Source of the DNA: Lachnospiraceae bacterium
Lineage (GTDB): Bacteria; Bacillota; Clostridia; Lachnospirales; Lachnospiraceae
Direction of reading: 5' to 3'
NCBI GenBank assembly: GCA_029338875.1
Contig: JAQYBF010000010.1
Location: forward strand, 1-52,458
Length of the DNA: 52,458 nucleotides
In this document: piece after piece, positions 41,055 through 52,458 of the stretch
Layout of the letters: each line of letters opens with the position of its first letter
Position numbering within the stretch: position 1 is the stretch's first letter
Translations under genes and position numbers: made by a program
The notes under the pieces: generated by a model
What the model was told of the DNA's origin: nothing
Databases searched by the model: none
The model's input: only the letters and a program-made list of their open reading frames with translations

Positions 41055-42191
41055 TTGGTAGAATTAGATAATATCAAAGTTGACCTGCAGAATTATAAGC
41101 CGGCCCTGGAAGAGACCAGAAAAGGGCTGGATCTGGAAAACAAAGACCATAAGATTGAAGAGCTGGAGCGGGCCATGGAGGCTCCGGATTTCTGGGACAA
41201 TCCCCAGGAGTCTACCGAGAAGACCAAAAAGCTCAAGGCTCTGAAGGATGATGTCCAGGATTTCCACAGCCTGGAAAACCAGTACAATGACATCCTGGAT
41301 CTGATTGATCTTGCCAATGAAGAGGATGACCGGGAGATGATTCCGGAAGTCCAGAATGATTTCGAAGAATTCAAGACCAAGCTTGAGAATCTGCAGATCC
41401 GGACTCTTCTGTCCGGCGAGTATGATATCGAGAATGCCATCATTACACTGCATGCAGGCGCCGGCGGAACCGAAGCCTGTGACTGGACCTCCATGCTTTA
41501 CCGTATGTACACCCGCTGGGCCGATCAGCACGGCTTTCAGACTGAGCTTCTGGACCTGCAGGAGGGCGATGAGGCCGGCATCAAGTCGGTGACCTTCCAG
41601 GTCAACGGCGAGAACGCTTACGGATTCTTAAAGTCGGAGCATGGAGTTCACCGGCTGGTCCGCATTTCTCCCTTCAACGCCAATGCCAAGCGGCAGACCT
41701 CCTTCTCATCCTGCGAGGTTATGCCGGATATTGAAAAGGACCTGGATGTCGAGATCCGGGACGAGGATATCCGAATCGATACCTACCGTTCCTCCGGTGC
41801 CGGCGGACAGCACATCAACAAGACTTCATCTGCCATTCGAATCACCCACTTCCCGACCGGCATCGTGGTTACCTGTCAGAATGAGCGGTCCCAGCTCATG
41901 AACAAGGACAAGGCCATGCAGATGCTGAAGCAGAAGCTCTATATGAAGAAGCTGGAAGAAAATGCCGAAAAGGAAGCAGCCATCCGAGGCGAGGTCATGG
42001 AGAATGGCTTCGGTTCCCAGATTCGTTCCTATGTCCTTCAGCCCTATACCATGGTCAAGGACCTTCGGACCGGCGAGGAATCCAGCAATGCCCAGAAGGT
42101 TCTGGACGGGGGCCTGGATCCCTTCATGCGGTCCTATCTCCGCTGGCTCAGCCTGGGCAAACCAAAGTGGAAGGGCCAAGATGCGGAGTAA
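41055..42191 (+). CDS. prfB: Peptide chain release factor 2
   Basis: TTG start; [44 protein letters not shown] (GGQ). Confidence 0.95.
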   Translation: MVELDNIKVDLQNYKPALEETRKGLDLENKDHKIEELERAMEAPDFWDNPQESTEKTKKLKALKDDVQDFHSLENQYNDILDLIDLANEEDDREMIPEVQNDFEEFKTKLENLQIRTLLSGEYDIENAIITLHAGAGGTEACDWTSMLYRMYTRWADQHGFQTELLDLQEGDEAGIKSVTFQVNGENAYGFLKSEHGVHRLVRISPFNANAKRQTSFSSCEVMPDIEKDLDVEIRDEDIRIDTYRSSGAGGQHINKTSSAIRITHFPTGIVVTCQNERSQLMNKDKAMQMLKQKLYMKKLEENAEKEAAIRGEVMENGFGSQIRSYVLQPYTMVKDLRTGEESSNAQKVLDGGLDPFMRSYLRWLSLGKPKWKGQDAE

Positions 42192-42299
42192 ATTTGAAAT
42201 GAAATCGCCTGAAATGCGAGACCCTGTGGCATTGTATTTGATTTGGCAAGGCTCTATAATTAATTTAAACTTTTAAAAATATATATTGTAATTGGATCT

Positions 42300-44020
<1,721 letters not shown>

Positions 44021-44067
44021 AAAATAATTAATCGTAAAAAAGCAGTACAAGTTTAAAAGTATAAAAC

Positions 44068-44123
44068 AGCTCAATGCCTTTGCTTTGGCGATTCTTCGAA
44101 AAGTGAGAGCATTGAGCTTTTTT
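44068..44123 (+). terminator. Intrinsic terminator after glpK
   Basis: AGCTCAATGC...GCATTGAGCT then T-run. Confidence 0.75.
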
Positions 44124-44203
44124 CGGTCTTGGGGAAGAGAAGAAGGCAGAAAGGCTGAAGAAAGGGTTTGCAGAGGAAAAGGAAAAGCAAGAAGGAACGA
44201 AGC

Positions 44204-45655
44204 ATGATTGAATTAACCTCCATCATTCAAAGTGACCGGGTTCTAAGCAGGGGAGAGATGGCAAAAATCGCCCTCCGCCTGTCCGGTCCGGCCATTCTGG
44301 CCCAGATTTCCTCGATTGCCATGCAGTACATCGATGCGGCCATGGTCGGTCAGCTGGGCGCGACTTCTTCGGCTTCGATCGGCCTGGTTTCGGCTGCCGT
44401 CTGGATGATGGGCGGTGTGACCAATGCCTTCTCCTATGGTTTTTCGGTCCAGGTGGCCCAGGGCCTGGGCGCCGGCGAAGAAAAAAGGGTCCGGAAGGTC
44501 GTCCATCAGGGCATTTTCTCTCTTCTGATCCTCTCCCTTCTGATCGGGATCTTAGGCGTCCTGATCGCCGGCCGTCTGCCCTACTGGCTGGGCGGCTCCG
44601 GAGAGATGGCCAGGGAGGCAAAAGGCTATTTCCTGACCTACGCTTCTTTCCTGCCCCTGGTTCAGATGATGTACTTCGGCGGCGCCGTTCTCCAGGCCAG
44701 CGGTGACATGAAGACGCCCTCGATTCTGGAAAGTCTCATGTGCGTGGAGGATGTGATCCTGAACGCTCTTCTGATTTTCCCGGCAGGGGCAAATGCAGAC
44801 CGCTCTTTCGTTCCGGCTCCCCTGGAGATCGGTGCAGGTTTAGGTGTAACGGGTGCCGCTCTCGGAACCTGTCTGGCTTATCTGATCACGGCCTTTGCCA
44901 TGTGGTACTGCATTCTCTTCCGGTCCGATCCTCTGCACTGGAGGAAGGAAAAGAAGCCCTTTGAAAAGAGCATTCTGACCCGTGCTCTGCAGATCGGAAG
45001 CCCCATGGCTTTTGAGGAGGTGGCCCTGACCGGAGCCCAGCTGGTATCCACCATGATTGTGGCGCCCCTGGGAACCATCGCGGTCTCGGCTCATTCCTTT
45101 GCCATCACGGCGGAATCCATCTGCTATATGCCGGGCTACGGACTGGAGGGTGCAGCATCCACCCTGGTCGGTCAGGCCTACGGGGCAGGAAAGAAGAAGC
45201 TGGCCAGGTCCTTCGGCTGGATGACCATTCTTCTTGGAATGGGGATTATGGCCGTGGCCGGAGGAGCCATGTATTTCCTCTGTCCCTGGGTTTTCCGCTT
45301 TCTGACACCGGTTAAGGCGGTGCAGAAACTGGGTGTCCGGGTCCTCCGGATTGAGCTGATGGCAGAGGCACTCTTTGGCGCATCGATTGTCAGTGCCGGA
45401 GCCCTGCGGGGTGCGGGCGATACCTTCGTTCCGGCACTCATGTCCCTCTTCAGTATGTGGGGTGTCCGTCTGACTCTGGCCAGTATCCTGTCGAAGAGCC
45501 TGGGCCTTCGCGGCGTCTGGACGGCTATGGCTATCGAACTGTCCTTCCGGGGAGTGATTTTCCTCATTCGGTTCGCACGGAGTAAGTATCTGAAGGATAG
45601 CGGGCCGGGAGACAGCGGATCAGGATCAGAGAAGATTGCTTCGGGGCAGACGTAG
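44204..45655 (+). CDS. MATE family efflux transporter
   Basis: GPAILAQISSIAMQYIDAAMVGQLGATSSASIG; Multiple TM; VGQAYGAGKKKLA. Confidence 0.92.
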   Translation: MIELTSIIQSDRVLSRGEMAKIALRLSGPAILAQISSIAMQYIDAAMVGQLGATSSASIGLVSAAVWMMGGVTNAFSYGFSVQVAQGLGAGEEKRVRKVVHQGIFSLLILSLLIGILGVLIAGRLPYWLGGSGEMAREAKGYFLTYASFLPLVQMMYFGGAVLQASGDMKTPSILESLMCVEDVILNALLIFPAGANADRSFVPAPLEIGAGLGVTGAALGTCLAYLITAFAMWYCILFRSDPLHWRKEKKPFEKSILTRALQIGSPMAFEEVALTGAQLVSTMIVAPLGTIAVSAHSFAITAESICYMPGYGLEGAASTLVGQAYGAGKKKLARSFGWMTILLGMGIMAVAGGAMYFLCPWVFRFLTPVKAVQKLGVRVLRIELMAEALFGASIVSAGALRGAGDTFVPALMSLFSMWGVRLTLASILSKSLGLRGVWTAMAIELSFRGVIFLIRFARSKYLKDSGPGDSGSGSEKIASGQT

Positions 45656-45672
45656 GAAGCCCCGGATTCTTG

Positions 45673-45899
45673 ATTTAAACAACGATTTTGAGGAAAAACT
45701 CGAATTCCGATGTTTATTTTCAGGGTTTACCTCGTTTTAAACAACGATTTTGAGGAAAAATTTGAATTCCGATGTTTACTTTCGGTAATTTACCTCGTTT
45801 TAAACAACGATTTTGGGGAAAAACTCGAATTCCGATGTTTATTTACAGGGACTGCCTCGTTCTAAACAACGATTTTGAAGAAAAATTCGAATTCCGACC
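45673..45899. repeat. Array D: 62/63-bp-period repeat, opposite orientation to A and B
   Basis: CCGATGTTT anchors 45707, 45769, 45832, truncated 45894; AAACAACGATTTTGAGGAAAAAYTYGAATTCCGATGTTT. Confidence 0.9.
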
Positions 45900-46029
45900 A
45901 CTTTTTTGGTGGGGAAGGGTTATGATCATTCAGAAAAATTGAAGCCATAGAATCATAGATAGCGAATCATAGACAAACAATCATAAATCCATAGAACTAC
46001 ATAGAAACCAATAACCAAGAGGAGTAAGT

Positions 46030-48393
46030 ATGGAAATCACAAAGAAGATCGCAGAAGAGTTGAAGATACGCCCGGAGCAGGCAGAGGCCGCTGTCCGGCT
46101 GATCGATGAGGGTAACACCATCCCCTTCATCGCCCGTTACCGGAAGGAAGTGACCGGAGCCCTGAATGATGAGGTGCTCCGGAAGCTGGACGAGCGGCTG
46201 ACCTACCTCCGCGGACTAGAGGACCGGAAGCAGACAGTTCTTTCCGCAATCGAGGAGCAGGGCAAGCTGACGGCAGATTTGAAGAAGCGGATCGAAGCGG
46301 CCGAGACCCTGGTTGTTGTCGAGGACCTCTACCGCCCTTACAAGCAGAAGCGGCGGACCCGGGCCATGATGGCCAAGGAGAAGGGACTTTCCCCTCTGGC
46401 GGAGCTGATTAAAGCCCAGGACTTCTCCGGCGATCTGGAAAAGGAGGCCGCGGTCTATATTTCTTCTGAGGAAGGGAAGGAAGTGAAGTCGGCGGAGGAG
46501 GCCCTGGCCGGGGCAAAGGACATCCTGGCTGAGGAGATTTCCGATGTGGCCGACTACCGGATCTACATCCGCGATCTGACCGAGAAGAAAGGCACGATTT
46601 CGTCCAAAGCCAAGGACCCCGAGGTCAAGTCGGTCTATGAGAACTACTACGATTTCGAGGAGAAGATCGAGGGCCTGCCGGGCCACCGGATTCTGGCCCT
46701 GAACCGGGGCGAGAAGGAGAAGATCCTTCAGGTAAAGGTAAACCTCCCGGAGGATGAGATCCTTTCCTACCTTAGAAAACAGATCATCGTAAAGGAAAAC
46801 CCGGTGACCGGCCCGGTCCTGGAGGAAGTCATTGAGGATGCATTGAGCCGGCTGATCGGACCTGCCATCGAGCGGGAAATCCGTTCGGGTCTGACCGAGC
46901 AGGCCGAGGACGGCGCCATCGATGTCTTCGGAAAGAACCTCCATCAGCTTCTCATGCAGCCGCCCATCCCCAATCAGACCGTACTGGGCTGGGATCCGGC
47001 TTTCCGTACCGGCTGCAAGCTGGCTGTCGTCGATCCGACCGGAAAGGTCCTGGACACGACCGTCATTTTCCCGACCGCACCCCAGAACCGGGTCGAGGAG
47101 TCCGAGAAAATTGTGGCCCATCTGATCGAGAAGTACCACATCACCCTGATTTCCCTGGGCAACGGCACCGCCTCCCGGGAATCCGAGCAGATCATCGTCG
47201 ACCTTCTCAAAAAGATTCCACAGAAGGTCAGCTATGTTATCGTCAATGAGGCTGGCGCCTCCGTCTATTCGGCATCCGAGCTTGCGACCGAGGAGTTCCC
47301 GAATTTCGATGTGGGACAGAGAAGCTCGACTTCCATGGCGAGACGGCTGCAGGACCCGCTGGCTGAGCTGGTAAAGATAGACCCCAAGGCCATCGGTGTC
47401 GGCCAGTACCAGCATGACATGAATCAGAAGAAGCTTTCCGGCCAGCTCAATAACGTGGTCGAGGACTGCGTCAATGAGGTCGGTGTCGATCTGAACACAG
47501 CTTCCTATTCTCTGCTGGAATACGTCTCCGGCATGACCAAGACCATTGCAAAGAACGTGGTTTCCTACCGGGATCAGAACGGCCGTTTTACCTCCCGACG
47601 CGACCTTTTGAAGGTTCCCAAGCTCGGACCCAAGGCCTTTGAGCAGTGCGCTGGCTTCCTTCGGATTCCCGGCGGAAAGAATCCTCTGGACAATACTTCG
47701 GTCCATCCGGAATCCTATGAGGTAGCCGAGAAGCTTCTGAAGTCTCTGGGCCACAGCCCCGAGGACCTGGCAAAGGGCGGCATCCCGACCATCGACCGGG
47801 AGATTCCGGACATGAAGAAGGAGGCGGAAGACCTGGGTGTCGGCGAGCTGACTCTGGAAGACATCGTAAAGGAACTGAAGAAGCCGGGCAGAGACCCTCG
47901 TGAGGACATGCCAAAGCCCATCCTCCGGTCCGATGTCCTTTCCATTGATGACCTGAAGCCGGGCATGGTTCTGAAAGGTACTGTCCGGAACATCGTCGAC
48001 TTTGGCGCCTTTGTGGATATCGGCGTCCATCAGGACGGACTGGTCCACATTTCTCATATGACAAAGAAGTTCATCAAGCACCCGCTGGAAGTCGTTTCGG
48101 TTGGTGATGTGGTGGATGTCGAGGTCCTCGATGTGGATCCGGCCAAGCAGCGGATCGCCCTTTCCATGCTGATCGGTGAGGCAGATGCAGAGCATGGCGG
48201 AAAAAAGGAGGACCGGAAGAGCTCCGGTTCTGACAGGGGCCAGGGCCAGAGACAGGAAAATCATACCCAGGGCAGGAATCGCGACCAGGGTCGTAATCGA
48301 GGCAAGGGCCAGAGAAACCAGAATTCCGGCAGAAGGAATACGGCAACGACCTCTCTAGGAGATCTGCTTAACGGACTGAATCTCAAGAAATAA
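46030..48393 (+). CDS. tex: Tex-like RNA-binding transcription accessory protein
   Basis: Tex N-terminal domain, VLGWDPAFRTGCKLAVVD, HhH region, S1 domain GTVRNIVDFGAFVDIGVHQDGLVHISHM; Gln/Arg/Asn-rich tail. Confidence 0.95.
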   Translation: MEITKKIAEELKIRPEQAEAAVRLIDEGNTIPFIARYRKEVTGALNDEVLRKLDERLTYLRGLEDRKQTVLSAIEEQGKLTADLKKRIEAAETLVVVEDLYRPYKQKRRTRAMMAKEKGLSPLAELIKAQDFSGDLEKEAAVYISSEEGKEVKSAEEALAGAKDILAEEISDVADYRIYIRDLTEKKGTISSKAKDPEVKSVYENYYDFEEKIEGLPGHRILALNRGEKEKILQVKVNLPEDEILSYLRKQIIVKENPVTGPVLEEVIEDALSRLIGPAIEREIRSGLTEQAEDGAIDVFGKNLHQLLMQPPIPNQTVLGWDPAFRTGCKLAVVDPTGKVLDTTVIFPTAPQNRVEESEKIVAHLIEKYHITLISLGNGTASRESEQIIVDLLKKIPQKVSYVIVNEAGASVYSASELATEEFPNFDVGQRSSTSMARRLQDPLAELVKIDPKAIGVGQYQHDMNQKKLSGQLNNVVEDCVNEVGVDLNTASYSLLEYVSGMTKTIAKNVVSYRDQNGRFTSRRDLLKVPKLGPKAFEQCAGFLRIPGGKNPLDNTSVHPESYEVAEKLLKSLGHSPEDLAKGGIPTIDREIPDMKKEAEDLGVGELTLEDIVKELKKPGRDPREDMPKPILRSDVLSIDDLKPGMVLKGTVRNIVDFGAFVDIGVHQDGLVHISHMTKKFIKHPLEVVSVGDVVDVEVLDVDPAKQRIALSMLIGEADAEHGGKKEDRKSSGSDRGQGQRQENHTQGRNRDQGRNRGKGQRNQNSGRRNTATTSLGDLLNGLNLKK

Positions 48394-48517
48394 AATGAAC
48401 GAAATTTCCCGCCGGCCGGGCGAATATATGCTTTGAAAACCTCGAAAGCAGGAGGGAAAAGGGGTATAATCCTGGTATAGAAGGATTTTGTGTATCTTTC
48501 GGAAAGGGGAAATTACT

Positions 48518-48862
48518 ATGGAGAAATTCAAAGATCTGCAGGAACTGGTAAAGAAGAAGGGCTTCGGTTCAACGGAATACAACCATATCAACGGCGATCC
48601 GGTCTATCTTTCACGCGGCATCCGGGAAGTTTTCCTGGGCGATAAGAAGACGGAGAATCTTCTGATAAGTGTTGTGACGCGTTTCCAGAAGAAGGACTAT
48701 GGTGATGCCGCAGAGCATGGCAAGAATCCCCGCCCCGGACATGAATATGGCCGCTATGAGATTTCCCCTTTGACCGCGGATGATGATACAGATACAGGCG
48801 TATGGCTCCATCGGGCAGAGGATTCGATCATGGTTTACTTCGCTTTCGAGCGTGGCAAGTGA
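48518..48862 (+). CDS. Conserved hypothetical protein
   Basis: 115-aa ORF with RBS AAGGGGA; ...ISPLTADDDTDTGVWLHRAEDSIMVYFAFERGK. Confidence 0.7.
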   Translation: MEKFKDLQELVKKKGFGSTEYNHINGDPVYLSRGIREVFLGDKKTENLLISVVTRFQKKDYGDAAEHGKNPRPGHEYGRYEISPLTADDDTDTGVWLHRAEDSIMVYFAFERGK

Positions 48863-48947
48863 GACCTGCATCTGAGGCAGCAGCTTTGTAAGCAGGCAGA
48901 GAACGTTTTGCTTCTGAATGCGGCAGGTAAGACCTGCATCTGAGATA
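48853..48947. repeat. Direct repeat with about 68-bp period including a stop codon region
   Basis: GGCAAGTGAGACCTGCATCTGAG (stop of preceding gene) and GGCAGGTAAGACCTGCATCTGAG. Confidence 0.85.
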
Positions 48948-49013
48948 GGCAGTCTATAGATTCATTTTTGCTTCATCATTCAAATGATGTAAGAAAAAAG
49001 GAAACAACGACTC

Positions 49014-49042
49014 TTGACAGGACTGCGACAGTGGTCTATATT
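49014..49042 (+). promoter_or_regulatory. Promoter of riboflavin transporter leader
   Basis: TTGACA-17 nt-TATATT just upstream of the FMN riboswitch. Confidence 0.85.
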
Positions 49043-49062
49043 TGACTGGTAAACAAAATAAG

Positions 49063-49275
49063 TTCTTCGGGGCAGGGTGCAATTCCCGATCGGCGGTAAA
49101 GTCCGCGAGCATTTGCAAGAACCGGTGAAACTCCGGTACCGACAGTTAAAGTCTGGATGGAAGAAGAGAAGCAGATTCTATGAGGTCTGAAAGGTCGTGC
49201 GAAAGCAGGATTTGAAATGCCTCACAGACAGAAACCGATTCCAAGTACCCCGAGTCTATACTCGGGGTATTTTTT
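49063..49275 (+). ncRNA. FMN riboswitch (RFN element) with terminator expression platform
   Basis: TTCTTCGGGGCAGGGTGCAATTCCCGATCGGCGGT...AACCGGTGAAACTCCGGTACCGACAGTTAAAGTCTGGATG; terminator TACCCCGAGTCTATACTCGGGGTATTTTTTT. Confidence 0.95.
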
Positions 49276-49396
49276 TGGTCAGAAAGCTGTGTTGATAAGA
49301 AATCAATTCGGCGGGAACTGATCAGACAGGGAGGATACGGCAGAAACTTCTCTTTTTGTTTCGAAGACAGAACCGTCTACGGAAAGGAAGAAAGAG

Positions 49397-50098
49397 ATGG
49401 AAAACACAATGAATCAGACCAATCAGTTGAACGAAATGGCTGCAGAGCGCCGCGCCAAGAAGGAGGACCTGGAAAAGCGGGCCAGAGCCATCGAGCAGAC
49501 CGAGAGCAGAGGCCAGAAGAGCACGGTTCGTTTCCTGGCAGTGACCGGCATTCTTTCGGCAGCCGCCTTCGTCCTTCAGTACATTGAGATCGCCGTTCCC
49601 TTCATGCCGAGCTTTATCAAGTTCGATTTCTCGGATCTTCCGGCACTGCTCGGATCCTTCGCTTTGGGCCCTGTTTCCGGTATCCTGATTGAACTCATCA
49701 AGAACCTTCTGCATTCTGCCGTATCCCAGTCCTTCGGCGTCGGAGAGATTTCAAACTTCATTCTCGGAGCCGTTTTCGTCGCAGTCGCAGGACTGATTTA
49801 TAAGAGAAAGAAGACCCGGACCAACGCTCTGATCGGTGCTTTCGTCGGTGCAGCAGCCATGGCTCTGATCTCTCTTCCGTCGAACATCTTCCTGGTATAT
49901 CCTTTCTACTATAACTTTATGCCCAAGGAAGTCGTTCTTCAGATGTATCAGGCCATCATTCCTTCGATTAAGAACATGACCCAGGCGCTTCTGGTATTCA
50001 ACATGCCTTTCACCTTTGTAAAGGGTGTTATCAGTGTCCTGATCACTATGCTGATCTACAAGCCCCTGTCTCCGGTTCTTCACGGAAGACGCGGATAA
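49397..50098 (+). CDS. ribU: Riboflavin ECF transporter S component (RibU-like)
   Basis: Membrane protein with LPALLGSFALGPVSGILIELIKNLLH; directly downstream of FMN riboswitch. Confidence 0.9.
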   Translation: MENTMNQTNQLNEMAAERRAKKEDLEKRARAIEQTESRGQKSTVRFLAVTGILSAAAFVLQYIEIAVPFMPSFIKFDFSDLPALLGSFALGPVSGILIELIKNLLHSAVSQSFGVGEISNFILGAVFVAVAGLIYKRKKTRTNALIGAFVGAAAMALISLPSNIFLVYPFYYNFMPKEVVLQMYQAIIPSIKNMTQALLVFNMPFTFVKGVISVLITMLIYKPLSPVLHGRRG

Positions 50099-50344
50099 TA
50101 AAAAACCGCATCAGATCTATTGCTCAGCCGCTCCAATGCCGGCTCCTTACGGAAAACGCGGAAGATTATGGGCGGACAGAAAAATAGTTTTTTGCCTGTT
50201 TGATCATCACTTATAGCGTATGAATCCTCCCTTTCCTCGTGCTATGATTGGTTCATCAGGAGCCGGTAAATATAGACCGAGGAGAGGGAGGCTTTTTTGA
50301 CACAGTATGAAAGACCGGAATAAACTGAAATAAATCAGCCCGGA

Positions 50345-50371
50345 GGACCGCCTGGTGCGGTCCCTTTTTTT
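50345..50371 (+). terminator. Intrinsic terminator
   Basis: GGACCGC...GCGGTCC then T7. Confidence 0.8.
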
Positions 50372-50485
50372 GCCTTTCTTTTCGTGCTATACTGTTTTGG
50401 ATACTGAATAAAAAGAATGCAGGCATCTGCCCTGATCCCTGAATAGAGGAAGCAGATGCGTCTTTTGACCAAAATGGAGACTTTC

Positions 50486-51109
50486 ATGTCAGAAAAAAGA
50501 CAGAATACAGAGAAAGCAGTGAACACAGAGAAAGCAGAGAAGGTAGAGAATACAAAGAAGGCAGAGAAGGCAGACAGAAATGAAGACCCTACCTTCGAGG
50601 TGCAGCTGACGGCTGATGATATGTATAAGTTTCATCTTTATCATACCTACAGCCATGTGAACGGAATCATTTCCCTTCTGATCGGCGTCATTGCCATTGT
50701 GGCCGGATTCTGGAACCTGGTCCAAGGCGGGACGACCTATGCGGCCATGTATCTGGTCATCGGCGTTATGCTTCTTGTCTATCAGCCGATCTTCTTAAAG
50801 ACCTCGGCCAAGAAGCAGGTCAGCGCGACTGAGGTCCTGAAGCGTCCGATCACCTATACCTTCCGGGAGGACGGCGTTCTGGTTCATACGCCCCTGAAAC
50901 TCCCTGGGCAGAAACATAGTGCGTCCGGAACAGATGCTCTTCTGACCTGGAATATGATCGGAAAGGCAGTGCTGAATAAAAATCAGCTCCTCCTTTACGC
51001 AGGAAAGTCGGGCGCCTATATCATTCCGCGGCAGCTTCTGGCTGATCGGGAAGAGAATGTAAAAACGATCCTTCGGGAGCATCTCGGCAAGAAGCAGCTG
51101 AAATTGTGA
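50486..51109 (+). CDS. YcxB-like membrane protein with low-complexity Lys/Glu-rich N-terminus
   Basis: Two TM segments followed by YTFREDGVLVHTPL...LLTWNMIGKAVLNKNQLLLYAGKSGAYIIPRQLL. Confidence 0.65.
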   Translation: MSEKRQNTEKAVNTEKAEKVENTKKAEKADRNEDPTFEVQLTADDMYKFHLYHTYSHVNGIISLLIGVIAIVAGFWNLVQGGTTYAAMYLVIGVMLLVYQPIFLKTSAKKQVSATEVLKRPITYTFREDGVLVHTPLKLPGQKHSASGTDALLTWNMIGKAVLNKNQLLLYAGKSGAYIIPRQLLADREENVKTILREHLGKKQLKL

Positions 51110-51312
51110 TCAGAGTCCGAATGAGTGAGTTGAAAAAATCGAGGGTATGGATTAATAGGAGAATTGAAATCCTAGGGGCCTAAAAGTATGGTAGATTATC
51201 GGAGCGATTAACAGATAAAAGCTAATAATCATCAGAATTCATCAGATTCTGTGAGACTTCATGAGATTCAAAGATACAAGTAATTAAATAGAAAATACAG
51301 AGATAAAGTGTC

Positions 51313-51744
51313 ATGAGAACAGTTTATGAAAGCAATTCCGCCGAGGAGACGCGTGCCCTCGGCAAAAGAATGGGTGAAGAGGCCCAGGCCGGAGATGTCA
51401 TTGCTCTGACCGGAGATCTTGGTGTCGGGAAGACCGTATTTACCAAGGGAATCGCCGAAGGCCTCGGCGTGAAGGAACCGGTCTCAAGTCCGACCTTTAC
51501 AATCCTGCAGGAATACCGGTCCGGCCGCATGCCCCTCTATCATTTCGATGTCTATCGGATCGGAGATCCGGAGGAGATGGACGAGGTCGGCTTCGATGAC
51601 TATATCTACGGTGACGGACTCTGCCTGATCGAGTGGGCGGAGCTGATTTCCGACCTCATGCCGGATCACTACCGGCAGATCACAATCGAAAAGGATCTGA
51701 CCAAAGGCTTCGATTATCGGCGCATTATCGTTGAAGACAAATGA
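51313..51744 (+). CDS. tsaE: tRNA threonylcarbamoyladenosine biosynthesis ATPase TsaE
   Basis: ALTGDLGVGKTVFTKGIAEGLG; SSPTFTILQEYRSGRMPLYHFDVYRI; LIEWAE. Confidence 0.95.
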   Translation: MRTVYESNSAEETRALGKRMGEEAQAGDVIALTGDLGVGKTVFTKGIAEGLGVKEPVSSPTFTILQEYRSGRMPLYHFDVYRIGDPEEMDEVGFDDYIYGDGLCLIEWAELISDLMPDHYRQITIEKDLTKGFDYRRIIVEDK

Positions 51745-51811
51745 GACGGATCGATTCGGCTGATGACCGAATCCGGAACACTTCGATGAAAAGATGGAAA
51801 GGACTACATTT

Positions 51812-52458
51812 ATGAAAATCTTAAGCCTGGATGCTTCAGGCAATGTCGCTTCGGCTGCCCTGTCCGACGGGGACAAGCTGCTCGGCGAATATACCATGAA
51901 TACGAAAATGACACATTCGCAGACCCTGCTTCCCATGGTGGACGCCCTTCTGACTCTGACCGGTGAATCCAAGCAGTCGATCGAGGCCATCGCAGTTGCC
52001 GGCGGTCCGGGCAGCTTCACCGGCCTTCGGATTGGTTCAGCTACCGCCAAGGGTCTGGCTTTCGCCTGGAATGTGCCCATCATTTCCGTGCCGACCGTCG
52101 ATGCCATCGCCTACAACATGGCCGGCGCCGAGGGCCTGGTCTGCCCCATTCTGGACGCCAGACGTCAGCAGACCTATACGGGCATCTATGCTTTTCATAC
52201 AAATGTAGACCATAAGATCGAAATGGACGTTGTCCGGCCGGAGTGCGCCGTGAAGATCGAAGAGATCGTCGACGATCTGAACCAGCGCGGCCAAAAGGTT
52301 ACCTTCCTGGGTGACGGCATTCCGGTTTTCAAGGATTATATCGCCGAGCATCTGACCATGCCTTATGCTTTTGCACCTTTCCATGAGCGTCTGCAGAGAG
52401 CCGGAGCCCTGGCTGCCCTGGCTTCTGTCTATGCGGCAGAGGGAAAGATGGAGAAGGG
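51812..52458 (+). CDS. tsaB: tRNA threonylcarbamoyladenosine biosynthesis protein TsaB; 3' truncated by window
   Basis: MKILSLDASGNVASAALSDGD; HSQTLLPMVDALL; VAGGPGSFTGLRIGSATAKGLA; no stop before window end. Confidence 0.93.
   Translation, partial: MKILSLDASGNVASAALSDGDKLLGEYTMNTKMTHSQTLLPMVDALLTLTGESKQSIEAIAVAGGPGSFTGLRIGSATAKGLAFAWNVPIISVPTVDAIAYNMAGAEGLVCPILDARRQQTYTGIYAFHTNVDHKIEMDVVRPECAVKIEEIVDDLNQRGQKVTFLGDGIPVFKDYIAEHLTMPYAFAPFHERLQRAGALAALASVYAAEGKMEK

Noticed and set aside
41055-41140. Programmed +1 frameshift in prfB
   Set aside because: The segment corresponding to the usual CTT-TGA-C site reads GGG-CTG-GAT-CTG in a single open frame, so no frameshift is needed here.

Overview
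Chromosomal segment of a Firmicute, probably a Lachnospiraceae-like Clostridium relative (inferred from gene content and order, not from a marker gene). Most of it is housekeeping: an FAD oxidoreductase with a ferredoxin tail next to hypB-hypB-hypA, maf, an amino-acid ABC transporter, ftsH, uvrC, hprK-M18 peptidase-murB-rapZ-whiA-crh-like, lipid kinase, fba, glnN, a class A PBP, tRNA-Gln, trxB, an NlpC/P60 hydrolase, ftsEX-S41 protease-prfB, glpK, MATE, tex, an FMN riboswitch plus riboflavin ECF transporter, and tsaE-tsaB. The strongest signals not explained by the genes are: (1) an 11-nt word AAATRTAGACC, found 14 times exactly plus one AAATTTAGACC palindrome, in all reading frames and in intergenic DNA, resembling an uptake or recognition sequence; (2) a family of tandem arrays with a 62-bp period and AACATCG...CGATGTT ends at four loci, two of them flanking a PD-(D/E)XK-nuclease-like gene; (3) a dense multi-hairpin element between glnQ-like and ftsH; (4) a structured leader with a strong terminator upstream of a histidine phosphatase gene; (5) a cluster of five DnaA boxes far from dnaA; (6) repeated tandem duplications spanning or abutting stop codons; (7) a crh-like gene overlapping whiA. 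All counts were made by eye and may be incomplete.
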